Source of the DNA: RHKX01 sp046330415
GTDB lineage: Bacteria > Actinomycetota > Thermoleophilia > Solirubrobacterales > 70-9
NCBI GenBank assembly: GCA_046330415.1
Contig: JAXLSW010000022.1
Location: forward strand, 1 to 64,000
Reading direction: 5' to 3'
DNA: 64,000 nt
Below the pieces are notes generated by a model. The model saw nothing but the letters and a program-made list of their open reading frames with translations, was not told where the DNA came from and did not search any database. Positions 37,982 through 45,497 of the stretch are shown here, in pieces. Within the stretch, counting starts at the first letter, position 1; each line of letters opens with the position of its first letter. The translations under genes and the position numbers were made by a program.

Positions 37982-38458
37982 TCACTCCTCCTCGTCGTCG
38001 TAGCGGGCTTGGCGGTCCCGATCGCGTTCGATCGCCGCGATCTTCTCCACCCGGCGGGCGTGGCGGCCGCCGTCGAAATCGGTTGCGAGGAAGCGCTCCA
38101 CGATCGGGGTCGCGTCCTCGGGGCTGAGGCGCGCGCCCGACAGGGTCAGCACGTTCGCGTCGTTGTGGCGGCGGCTCATCTCCGCCTCGTCGGGATCGTG
38201 AGCGTTGACGGCGCGGATGCCCTCGAGCTTGTTGGCGACGATCGAGACCCCGACGCCGGAGCCGCAGACGATCACCGCGCGGTCCGCCTCGCCCTCGGCG
38301 ACCATCTCGGCGGCGGCGGCGGCGAAGTCCGGGTAGTCGACCGACTCGGTGGAGTCGGTCCCGACGTCCTCGACGTCGTGGCCGTCGGAGCTGAGCAGCT
38401 TCCCGACGGCGCTCTTGAGCTCGTATCCGGCGTGGTCAGATCCGATCGCGATGCGCAC
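37982..38458 (-). CDS. rpiB: Ribose-5-phosphate isomerase B
   Basis: A 158-residue RpiB/LacAB-family isomerase interconverting ribose-5-P and ribulose-5-P. N-terminal RIAIGSDHAGYELK and the catalytic Cys region VIVCGSGVGVSIVANK are typical, with the family's DPDEAEMSRRHNDANVL. GTG at 38458 gives the standard N-terminus; the longer frame upstream runs through a palindromic repeat. The C-terminus carries an acidic DDEEE tail. Confidence 0.92.
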   Translation of the reverse strand: MRIAIGSDHAGYELKSAVGKLLSSDGHDVEDVGTDSTESVDYPDFAAAAAEMVAEGEADRAVIVCGSGVGVSIVANKLEGIRAVNAHDPDEAEMSRRHNDANVLTLSGARLSPEDATPIVERFLATDFDGGRHARRVEKIAAIERDRDRQARYDDEEE

Positions 38459-38504
38459 CGCGCGAGGGTAGCAACGGCATCGGGGGCCGCCGGGCTCTTC
38501 CATG

Positions 38505-38552
38505 CCGAACGTCACTCGTTGCCCCCTATAGGGGGTATTGCGTGACGTTCGG
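38505..38552. repeat. 48-bp palindromic element, family 1, copy 2
   Basis: Perfect outer arms CCGAACGTCAC and GTGACGTTCGG (11 bp) share one dyad centre (38528.5) with the 14-bp core CCCCCTATAGGGGG. It lies alone in the 106-bp gap between sua5 and rpiB, both minus strand. Copy 1 is at 81-128. It may act as a terminator or operator, or be a mobile REP-like palindrome. Confidence 0.8.
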
Positions 38553-38564
38553 AGCAAGGAGCGG

Positions 38565-39197
38565 TCAGCCGAGCGCGGCCTCGACCTGCGCCCGCGACAG
38601 CGCGCCCTCACGCAGGATCGTCCACCCTCCCCCGCTCCCCTCGTCGATCGCGGTGATGTCGATCACCGTCGAGGGGGAACCCGTGAGCCCGCCGCCGTCG
38701 ATGGCGAGGTCCACCGCTTCGACGATCGCCGCGGGCACATCGGCGAAGGCCGACGGAGCCGGCTCCCCCGAGACGTTGGCGCTCGTCTGGAACATCGCCA
38801 CGTGGGCGCCGGCGAGCGGGCCGCCGATCAGGCGGACTCCGAGCCGCTCACGATCCTCGCGGCAGGCGAGCGGGTAGCGACGCTCAGGATTGGCGATGAC
38901 GAGCGTGACCGGCCCGGGCAGCAGCGCGCCGACCGCCTCTCGCGTGCGCTCGCCCATCGACGGCACGAGCTCCCGCATCAAGAGCGGCGAGAGGTACATG
39001 ACCGCGGACGGCTTGCCGTCGTCACGGCCCTTGATCTCGTGGATCCGCTCGATGGCGTCCGCTCGCAGCGGATCGCAGGCGAGGCCGTAGAGCCCGTCCG
39101 CCGGAAACAGCGCGACGCCACCCCCGTGGATCGTCCGCTCGAGCGCCGCGCGGACCGCCTCGGGCCCATCGCCGGCGATGGAGACCGTCTCACCCAC
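38565..39197 (-). CDS. L-threonylcarbamoyladenylate synthase (Sua5/TsaC)
   Basis: A 210-residue YrdC-fold enzyme that makes threonylcarbamoyl-AMP for the t6A37 modification of ANN-decoding tRNAs. GGGVALFPADGLYGLACD, the substrate-site KGRDDGKPSAVM and TSANVSGEPAP are typical. Length matches the short TsaC/YwlC form without the C-terminal Sua5 domain. It follows prmC by 12 bp in the conserved translation-factor operon. Confidence 0.92.
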   Translation of the reverse strand: MGETVSIAGDGPEAVRAALERTIHGGGVALFPADGLYGLACDPLRADAIERIHEIKGRDDGKPSAVMYLSPLLMRELVPSMGERTREAVGALLPGPVTLVIANPERRYPLACREDRERLGVRLIGGPLAGAHVAMFQTSANVSGEPAPSAFADVPAAIVEAVDLAIDGGGLTGSPSTVIDITAIDEGSGGGWTILREGALSRAQVEAALG

Positions 39198-39209
39198 GCC
39201 GTCGCACGC

Positions 39210-40082
39210 TCATCGCCCGATCACCGCGCGGTCGAGACCGCCGAGGTCCTTCCTCACCTCGACGTCGGCGTAGCCCGCTCCGCGGACCAGCTCCGCCACC
39301 GCCTCCCCCTGCTCGAAGCCGATCTCCAGCGCGACGGCCGCCGCGCTCAGGCCGCCCCCCGGTCCGAGCCGGGCGAGCAGCCCGCGGATGGCGTCGAGGC
39401 CGTCGGGCCCCGAGGTCAGCGCCTCGCGCGGCTCGAACTTCGTGATCTCAGGGGCCAGGCCCGGCCACTCGTCGTCGCGCACGTAGGGGAGGTTCGCGAC
39501 GACGAGGTCGAACTCCCGCGGCGCGGAGGGCACCGGCCCGAGCTCGAGCGTCACCCGCTCCCGGAGCCCGAGGGCGACGACGTTCTCGCCGGCGAGCGAG
39601 AGCGCCGCCGCGGAGGTGTCCACGGCGGTGACCGCGCACCCCGGCAGCTCGTCGGCGATCGCCAGCGCGATCGCCCCGCTCCCGGTGCCGACGTCGAGCG
39701 CGCTCCCCGGGTGCAGCTCGAGGGCGATGTCGACCAGCAGCTCCGTCTCCGGGCGCGGGATCAGCGCGCGGGCGTCGCAGCGCAACTCGATCCTGCGGAA
39801 GCCCCGGCTGCCGAGGATGTAGGCGACCGGCTCGCGGCGCAGGCGTCGGCGCACCATCGCCCCGAAGGCGCGCGCGGCGGCGGCATCGACCCCATCCTCG
39901 GGCGAGGCGATCAACGCGGCGCGGTCGCGGCCGGTCGCCTCGGCGAGCAGCACCTCGGCGTCGAGGCGCGGCGCCTCCACACCGGCCGCGCGCAGGGCGT
40001 CGGTCGCTGAGGTGAGCGCCTCGCGGATCGATCCCGTGACCGCCCCGATGCGAGACACCGAGGCGGAGCCGAGGTCGTTCAT
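39210..40082 (-). CDS. prmC: Release factor glutamine methyltransferase
   Basis: A 290-residue SAM-dependent methyltransferase modifying the GGQ Gln of release factors. SAM motif LDVGTGSGAIALAIA and the catalytic NPPY-type motif, here NLPYV (VVANLPYVRDD), are present, with an N-terminal helical RF-binding domain. The Pro-to-Leu change within NPPY is seen by eye and is tolerable in this family. It starts one base before the prfA stop region, directly downstream of its substrate's gene. Confidence 0.92.
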   Translation of the reverse strand: MNDLGSASVSRIGAVTGSIREALTSATDALRAAGVEAPRLDAEVLLAEATGRDRAALIASPEDGVDAAAARAFGAMVRRRLRREPVAYILGSRGFRRIELRCDARALIPRPETELLVDIALELHPGSALDVGTGSGAIALAIADELPGCAVTAVDTSAAALSLAGENVVALGLRERVTLELGPVPSAPREFDLVVANLPYVRDDEWPGLAPEITKFEPREALTSGPDGLDAIRGLLARLGPGGGLSAAAVALEIGFEQGEAVAELVRGAGYADVEVRKDLGGLDRAVIGR

Positions 40083-41150
40083 CTAGGCCTCGGCGGCCTG
40101 CGCCTCGAGGCGGCTGCGCTTCTCCTCGGCCGCCAGCGCGTCGGTGAACTCGCGCAGGTCGCCGGCGAGCACCTCGTCGAGCGCGTGGCTGGTCAGCTTG
40201 ATCCGGTGGTCGGTGACGCGCCCCTGGGGGAAGTTGTAGGTCCGGACCTTCTCGGAGCGGTCGCCGGTACCCACCTGCGAGCGCCGCTCGGCCGAGAGCT
40301 CGGCCTGCTGGTCGGCGATCGCCTGCTCGAGCAGGCGCGCGCGCAGCACCCGCATCGCCTTGTCGCGGTTCTGCAGCTGCGACTTCTCGTCCTGCATCGA
40401 GACGACGATGCCGCTCGGCTTGTGGGTGATCCGCACCGCCGAATCGGTCGTGTTCACCGACTGCCCGCCGGGGCCGGAGGAGCTGTAGACGTCCACCTGC
40501 AGGTCGTTGGGGTCGATGTCGACGTCGACCTCCTCGGCCTCCGGAAGCACGGCGACGGTCGCGGTGGAGGTGTGGATACGCCCCTGCGACTCCGTCTTGG
40601 GCACGCGCTGGACGCGGTGGGTCCCCCCCTCGAACTTGAAGACCGAGTAGGCGCCCTCGCCCTTGACGGCGAAGGTGACGTCCTTGAAGCCGCCCTGCTC
40701 GGCCGCGCTCTGGGAGATCACCTCCGTCGAGAAGCCGCGCACCTCGGCGTAGCGGGTGAGCATCTTGTAGAGGTCGCCGGCGAACAGGGCGGCCTCGTCG
40801 CCGCCGGCGCCGCCGCGGATCTCGACGAGGACGTTCTTGTCGTCGTTGGGGTCGGTCTCGACCATCGCCAGCCGGATCTCCTCGGCCAGCTCCTCGAGCC
40901 GGGCCGGCGCGTCGGTGACGACGCGGCGCAGCTCCTCGTCCTCCTCCTCGGCGAGCAGCTCACGCGCCCCCTCGAGATCGTCGCTGAGGGTCCGCCACTC
41001 GACCGCCAGGGCGTTTGCGCCCTGCAGGCGCCGGTACTCGCGCCCGACCTCGGCGTAGCGCTCGCGGTCGGCGATCACGTCGGGATCCGACATGTCGCGT
41101 TCGAGCTCGCCGAAGCGGCTCTCGATCTGCTCGACGAGCTGCTCGATCAT
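40083..41150 (-). CDS. prfA: Peptide chain release factor 1
   Basis: A 355-residue class I release factor for UAA/UAG. The GGQ loop is SSGPGGQSVNTTDSAVR and the stop-codon-reading tripeptide is PKT in RVPKTESQGRIHTS (the PxT motif of RF1, not the SPF of RF2). ATG at 41150 gives MIEQLVEQIE and the usual length; an upstream extension in frame has no family similarity. Confidence 0.96.
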   Translation of the reverse strand: MIEQLVEQIESRFGELERDMSDPDVIADRERYAEVGREYRRLQGANALAVEWRTLSDDLEGARELLAEEEDEELRRVVTDAPARLEELAEEIRLAMVETDPNDDKNVLVEIRGGAGGDEAALFAGDLYKMLTRYAEVRGFSTEVISQSAAEQGGFKDVTFAVKGEGAYSVFKFEGGTHRVQRVPKTESQGRIHTSTATVAVLPEAEEVDVDIDPNDLQVDVYSSSGPGGQSVNTTDSAVRITHKPSGIVVSMQDEKSQLQNRDKAMRVLRARLLEQAIADQQAELSAERRSQVGTGDRSEKVRTYNFPQGRVTDHRIKLTSHALDEVLAGDLREFTDALAAEEKRSRLEAQAAEA

Positions 41151-41265
41151 GTTCAGGATTGTGACGGCTGGCGAACCGGCGGAGTTGCGAGCGCCGCTGC
41201 CAAGGACGCAGGAGGCGACGCGGCCCCAGGGCCGCGAGCCGACGAGGACGCCGGCAGCGGTGCTG

Positions 41266-41472
41266 TTAACCCGCCGCCTTCTGGCGGCGGCGGTTGAAGC
41301 GCTCAACTCGGCCGCCGGTGTCGACCAGCTTCTGCTTGCCGGTGTAGAACGGATGGCAGGCGGAGCAGATCTCGACGTGAATCTCGGACTGTGTGGAGCG
41401 CGTCTCGAACTCGTTGCCGCAGGCGCAGCGGACGTGGGCGCGGGCGTACTCGGGGTGGATCTCGGTCTTCAT
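41266..41472 (-). CDS. rpmE: 50S ribosomal protein L31
   Basis: A 68-residue L31 with zinc-binding Cys residues in RCACGNEF and ICSACHPFYTGKQKL (C+ form). MKTEIHPEY is the standard start. On the minus strand TAATAT (41481-41486) lies about 9 bp before the ATG and could be the -10 element of this translation-gene operon. A 115-bp gap to prfA contains no gene. Confidence 0.95.
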   Translation of the reverse strand: MKTEIHPEYARAHVRCACGNEFETRSTQSEIHVEICSACHPFYTGKQKLVDTGGRVERFNRRRQKAAG

Positions 41473-41486
41473 CCCCACCCATATTA

Positions 41487-41532
41487 GGGAGGCCGTCCAG
41501 AGCCGCGATCCCGCGGCGTGGAATAGCCTCCC
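41487..41532. other. 46-bp nested palindrome in a divergent promoter region
   Basis: GGGAGGC and GCCTCCC (perfect, 7 bp) enclose CCGCG-ATCC-CGCGG. It fills the space between the rpmE and lipoprotein starts and overlaps likely promoter elements of both. A regulatory role or another dispersed palindrome are both possible; I found no second copy in the window. Confidence 0.4.
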
Positions 41533-41538
41533 CGGGCA

Positions 41539-42423
41539 GTGGAGGGGCAGGAACGCTGCACGCTGCCATGGCGATCGACGCTCGCCTTCGCGGCGCTTGC
41601 CGCGGCGCTCGCCGTGTTCGCCGGCTGCGGCGGCGGCGACCCGCAGGAGACGGCTGATCACAGCGCGGGAATCGAGCTCGCCGCGCGCCTCCCGAGCGAC
41701 GACGCGCTCAACGTGGCGGTCGCCGACGTCGCCGCGATCCGCCAGGCGCTCGGGATGCGCCCCGGGTCGATCCCACCGACGCATTCCGGCGAGGACGACC
41801 TCGTGTTCCTCGACGAGATCGCCCCGGCGCTGGGCGTGGTCCAGAGCGGCGAGTTCCCCCGCCCGGTGGTCGATGCCGCGATGCGCCGCGCCCAGTGGAT
41901 CGCGGGCGTCGCCGGCGACAAGGGGGTCACGGCGTTCGCGATCGACGGCGACTCCGCCGAGCTCGAGCCGACGCTGCTTGCAGCGGGGATGGTCGAGGAC
42001 GACGGCGAGTACGTCGCCGAGGACGGTGCCTTCGCGGTGGCGCTCGGCGACGGGTTGGTCGTGTTCGCCGACGATCCCGGCGACGCCGAGCCGGTCGTCG
42101 AGCGGGAGGACGGGGAAGCGCCTGAGGAGCTGATGCAGCTCGACGGGGACGGGGACCTGATCACGCTGGCGCGGTTCGGCGCCGACTGCGTGGACGCGGT
42201 CGGGACCGCCGACTCCCCCGGCGAGCCCGGCGAGATCGCCTTCTTCACGACCGCGACCCCCGACACCTCCAAGATCACCTCGGACAATCCCCAATCCGGC
42301 TCCACCAGGATCACCGGCGATTCGGCGCGGATCACGATCCCCGCCGCGGCGGACCCGCAGGACAACCCGCCGGCGCTGCAGGCCCTGCAGTCCTTCGAGG
42401 TCGACTATGACTGCGCAGCCTGA
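41539..42423 (+). CDS. Putative lipoprotein, unknown function
   Basis: A 294-residue protein with a signal peptide and lipobox VFAGC (Cys near residue 30). The mature part is acidic and lacks a recognised domain; a pair of Cys near residues 217 and 291 may form a disulfide. Its stop is 3 bp before the P450 start, so the two genes are probably one transcript. The start is GTG at 41539 after a divergent palindrome. Confidence 0.7.
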   Translation: MEGQERCTLPWRSTLAFAALAAALAVFAGCGGGDPQETADHSAGIELAARLPSDDALNVAVADVAAIRQALGMRPGSIPPTHSGEDDLVFLDEIAPALGVVQSGEFPRPVVDAAMRRAQWIAGVAGDKGVTAFAIDGDSAELEPTLLAAGMVEDDGEYVAEDGAFAVALGDGLVVFADDPGDAEPVVEREDGEAPEELMQLDGDGDLITLARFGADCVDAVGTADSPGEPGEIAFFTTATPDTSKITSDNPQSGSTRITGDSARITIPAAADPQDNPPALQALQSFEVDYDCAA

Positions 42424-42426
42424 GCG

Positions 42427-43734
42427 ATGAGCGGCGAGCTGGAACGCGCGAGCCTGATCGAGAACCTGCGATTCAACGCGGTGGCGGTGATCCCGGCCGC
42501 GGTGCAGGGGCTGTTCAGCCGTCGGCGGGTCGCCGTCGGCGCGGCCACGAGGGCCGGCGTCGACGGCCAGGCGCTCGCCCTGCTCGAGGGCATGGCGCGT
42601 CGCTACGAAAGGCGGCCGATCTGGATCCGGCTCGGCCGCGAACCCGCCGTCCTCGTGCTGGACCCCGAGGACGGCGCACGGATCCTGGAGGGGGAACCGG
42701 AGCAGTTCGCGTCCGACCCGCCCTCGAAGCGCAACGGCATGCTCGCCTTCCAGCCCGACGCGGTGACGATCTCCCGCGGCGCGATGTGGCGCAACCGGCG
42801 CCGATTCAACGAGGCGGTGCTGTCGCGGGGTGACGACAAGCTGCTGCGAACCTGGCTCGACGCCTGTGATGACGAGCTCGAGCGGATGCTCGCCGGCCCG
42901 GTGGCGATCGCGGGCGGCGAGCTCGGCTGGCAGGCCTTCCACCCGATGATGCAGCGGATCGCGCGGAGGATCGTCCTCGGCAACGGCGCCGCCGAGGACG
43001 AGGCGCTGACGCGGCTGCTCGCGGATCTGATGGCCGAGGCGAACGCGCTCCCGGGCGAGACCGGCCCGGAGGTGGAGCGGCTGGAGGACATGATCGCCGA
43101 GCACGTCGATCGCGCCGACCGGGGCAGCCTGGTCTCGCGGTTCTCGGCAGCTCCCTCGACGGCCCGCACCAACGCGGTCGGTCAGGTTCCCCACTGGCTG
43201 TTCGCGCTCGGCGACACGCTCGCCATCAACTCCTTCCGGGCGCTTGCGGTGCTCGGCTCCGACGACGCTCCGCTCGCCCCCGCCCGACGCTCACGCGATT
43301 TCCTTCGCGGCTGCCTGCAGGAGGCGATGCGGCTGTGGCCGACGACGCCGATGCTGGTCCGCGAGACCGTGAGGGCCGTCGAGATCGGCGGCGAGCGGAT
43401 CCCGAAGGGCACGCAGGTTGTGATCTCCAACCTCCTCGGCCACCGCGACAGGAGCAGGCTCGATCAGGCGGATCGCTTCGCGCCGATGAGGTGGTTCGAC
43501 GGCGAGGCCTCCTCCGATCCCGGCATCAACCACTTCAGCCGCGGGCCGCAGGCGTGCCCGGGCGCGGCGCTTGCGCTCGGTGTCGGCGAGGAGGTGCTCT
43601 CCGCGCTGATCGGGCGCCTCACCCCGCGAACGTTCTCCGGATCGGTCGACATCACCAGGCCGATGCCCCACATGCTCGACTTCTTCGCGATCGGGATCCG
43701 GCTGGACCCCGTGAGGGCACCGGCCGGCGTCTAG
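42427..43734 (+). CDS. Cytochrome P450 (atypical)
   Basis: A 435-residue heme monooxygenase. The heme-ligand loop is FSRGPQACPGAALA, fitting FxxGxxxCxG; the K-helix ExxR is EAMR in CLQEAMRLWPTTP. The I-helix has ALGDTLAINS, so the conserved Gly of AGxDT is Leu. The N-terminal 60 residues carry no obvious membrane anchor. The substrate is unknown and no ferredoxin gene is adjacent. The gene ends tail-to-tail with the TetR gene, sharing the palindromic CTAG. Confidence 0.87.
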   Translation: MSGELERASLIENLRFNAVAVIPAAVQGLFSRRRVAVGAATRAGVDGQALALLEGMARRYERRPIWIRLGREPAVLVLDPEDGARILEGEPEQFASDPPSKRNGMLAFQPDAVTISRGAMWRNRRRFNEAVLSRGDDKLLRTWLDACDDELERMLAGPVAIAGGELGWQAFHPMMQRIARRIVLGNGAAEDEALTRLLADLMAEANALPGETGPEVERLEDMIAEHVDRADRGSLVSRFSAAPSTARTNAVGQVPHWLFALGDTLAINSFRALAVLGSDDAPLAPARRSRDFLRGCLQEAMRLWPTTPMLVRETVRAVEIGGERIPKGTQVVISNLLGHRDRSRLDQADRFAPMRWFDGEASSDPGINHFSRGPQACPGAALALGVGEEVLSALIGRLTPRTFSGSVDITRPMPHMLDFFAIGIRLDPVRAPAGV

Positions 43735-44387
43735 TCGGCCCTGAGCCCCTCAAGCAGCGCACGCAACCCCGTCGCGGTGCGCTCGCGCGCCGCCTCCTGA
43801 TCCTCGGCGCGAGCGAGGAGGAGGGCCGCCTCGGTGAGCGCCCCGAGCATCATCACCGCGACCTCGTTGACGGGAAGGGGATCGATCTGCCCGGCGTCGA
43901 CCGCAGCGCGCAGTCCTCCTTCGATCAGCCCGAGCCCGTGCCTGGTCTCGACCTCGTACCAGGCCTCCCAGCCGAGGACCGCCGGCCCGTCGATCAGCGC
44001 GATCCGCTGCACGTCGGCCTCGAGGCTGATCCCGAGGAACTGATCGACGGCGGCGATCAGCACGTCCAGCGGTTGAGAGCTGTCGAGCCCACCGAGGTCG
44101 AAGCGAGAAGCGAACTCGGCCTCGATTTCCTCGAACACGGCGGCGAAGAGCCCTCGCTTGCCGTCGAAGTGGTGATAGAGGGCGCCCCTCGTCACCCCCG
44201 CCTCGGCGACGAGAGCCTCGCTGCTCACGCCGTCGAAGCCGTCCCGGGCGAAGAGCTTGCGTCCGGCCGCGACGAGCGCGGCGCGGGTCGTCTCGCGGCG
44301 CTCCCGCTGGGTCCGGGCGGGGCTCACCGCCTCCCCCGAAGGTCCCGCGCAGGCCGCACCGGTATCTCCGATCGCGTCATTTGACAT
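43731..44387 (-). CDS. TetR-family transcriptional regulator
   Basis: A 218-residue regulator with an N-terminal helix-turn-helix (AALVAAGRKLFARDGFDGVS then ALVAEAGVTRGALYHHFDGK, about residues 34-80) and a helical ligand domain. It is divergent from an alpha/beta hydrolase, and two palindromes overlap the shared promoter, so it very likely represses the hydrolase and itself. The listed ATG lies inside the first palindrome; a later GTG would also keep the HTH. Confidence 0.9.
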   Translation of the reverse strand: MSNDAIGDTGAACAGPSGEAVSPARTQRERRETTRAALVAAGRKLFARDGFDGVSSEALVAEAGVTRGALYHHFDGKRGLFAAVFEEIEAEFASRFDLGGLDSSQPLDVLIAAVDQFLGISLEADVQRIALIDGPAVLGWEAWYEVETRHGLGLIEGGLRAAVDAGQIDPLPVNEVAVMMLGALTEAALLLARAEDQEAARERTATGLRALLEGLRAD

Positions 44388-44410
44388 ACAGGCCGATTGT
44401 ATGTTAGATA
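44381..44410 (+). promoter_or_regulatory. Sigma-70-type promoter of the hydrolase gene
   Basis: Consensus -35 TTGACA (44381-44386), an 18-bp spacer and -10 TAGATA (44405-44410). An AAGGAG ribosome site follows at 44434-44439, 10 bp before the ATG. It is much closer to consensus, and more AT-rich, than surrounding DNA. Confidence 0.65.
44384..44404. promoter_or_regulatory. TetR operator candidate 1
   Basis: Perfect inverted repeat ACATACA-N7-TGTATGT between the -35 and -10 of the hydrolase promoter and over the TetR start codon. Binding here would block both promoters. Confidence 0.65.
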
Positions 44411-44425
44411 CATACTGTCTGTATG
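44411..44425. promoter_or_regulatory. TetR operator candidate 2
   Basis: Inverted repeat CATAC-TGTCT-GTATG just downstream of the -10, around the likely transcription start. It shares the CATAC/GTATG half-sites with candidate 1. Confidence 0.55.
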
Positions 44426-44449
44426 CAACTTGTAAGGAGCCGCTGAACG

Positions 44450-45343
44450 ATGGAGAGCACGAACCGCAACCAGGGCCGAGAGCCGGCGCGCAGGAGCGTC
44501 GAGCTCGACGCCGGTCGCGTCCACCTGACCGATGTCGGCGAGGGCGAGACCCTCGTGTTCGCGCACGGGTTCGCCGTCAACGGCCTGCTCTGGTCCCCCC
44601 TGGTCGACCTGCTGGCTGATTCGCATCGCTGCATCGTCCCCGACCTGCCACTCGGATCGCATCCGGAGCCGATGCGCGAGGGCGCCGACCTGACCCCCGC
44701 CGGGATCGCGGCGCTGCTCGCCGAGATGATCGGAGCCCTGGGGCTGGATCGAGTCACTCTCGTCGGGAACGACTCCGGCGGCGCCGTGTCGCAGATCGTC
44801 GCCACCGAGCACCCGGAGCGGGTCGCGCGGCTGGTCCTGACCAACTGCGACTGCCTGGAGAAGTTCCCCCCGGGCCGGTTCAAGGCGCTGGCGAAGGCGA
44901 TGCGCGTGCCCGGCGCGGCGCGAGCGATGGCTCAATCGATGCGGGTCAAGGCCAACCGTCACTCGCCGCTTGCCTACGGCGCCCTCACCGCGAAGCCGAT
45001 CCCGGACGAGCTCACGCTCGCCTGGACCCGCCCGCAGCTTGCAGACCCGCGGGTCGGTGAGGACGGGGTGCGCTTCTTCACGGCGTGCGAGCCGAGCTAC
45101 ACGCTCACGGCCGCTGCGAAGCTGAGCGAGCTGGAGACCCCTGTTCTCCTGGCGTGGGGCGAGGACGACCCGTTCTTCACGATCGAGGACGCGCGGCGGC
45201 TCGCCGAGCTGATCCCGGACGCGACGCTGGTTCCCATCCCAGCGGGCCGCACGTTCGTCCCGTTGGACGATCCGGCGACGGTCGCGAGTGCGATCTCGGC
45301 ATTCATGACCGAGCGCCCCGCGACCGTCGCCGCAGTCGCCTAG
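44450..45343 (+). CDS. Alpha/beta hydrolase with Asp-type nucleophile motif and no evident catalytic His
   Basis: A 297-residue alpha/beta-hydrolase-fold protein. The oxyanion region is FAHGFAVNG; the nucleophile elbow is VGNDSGGA, which by position makes Asp the nucleophile as in haloalkane dehalogenases and epoxide hydrolases. An acid candidate is in WGEDDPFF. Where the catalytic His normally stands (GH in PxxGHF) this protein reads AGRTFVPLDDP, so the base appears to be missing. Strongly promoted and TetR-controlled. The substrate is unknown; non-hydrolytic or ligand-binding functions should be considered. Confidence 0.82.
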   Translation: MESTNRNQGREPARRSVELDAGRVHLTDVGEGETLVFAHGFAVNGLLWSPLVDLLADSHRCIVPDLPLGSHPEPMREGADLTPAGIAALLAEMIGALGLDRVTLVGNDSGGAVSQIVATEHPERVARLVLTNCDCLEKFPPGRFKALAKAMRVPGAARAMAQSMRVKANRHSPLAYGALTAKPIPDELTLAWTRPQLADPRVGEDGVRFFTACEPSYTLTAAAKLSELETPVLLAWGEDDPFFTIEDARRLAELIPDATLVPIPAGRTFVPLDDPATVASAISAFMTERPATVAAVA

Positions 45344-45411
45344 ATACGCCTGAAGAGGTAGATCGCGAGCAGGATCAGAACGACGATGACCAGGATGGTC
45401 ACGATCGACAT
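45340..45411 (-). CDS. 23-residue single-helix membrane protein
   Basis: Starting ATG at 45411, preceded by a strong ribosome site (GGAAGGAGAG, 3-9 bp away), this tiny frame encodes a peptide starting MSIVTILVIVVL, one hydrophobic helix, and ending YLFRRI before TAG. The helix and basic end fit a membrane peptide with a cytoplasmic Arg-Arg tail. Its stop overlaps the hydrolase stop on the opposite strand (shared CTAG). Similar tiny membrane proteins are common in actinobacteria, without known function. Confidence 0.7.
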   Translation of the reverse strand: MSIVTILVIVVLILLAIYLFRRI

Positions 45412-45497
45412 GGGCTCTCCTTCCGTGGGGTTGGTACGGGATCAGCATTCACCGATCGGCGACATTTCAAGCACGGGTTGGCCGGATGTCCGCTTCC

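Noticed and set aside
41266..43194. A 642-residue minus-strand frame ending in ribosomal protein L31.
   Set aside because: It runs antisense through the P450 and lipoprotein genes. L31 starts at 41472 with its normal N-terminus.
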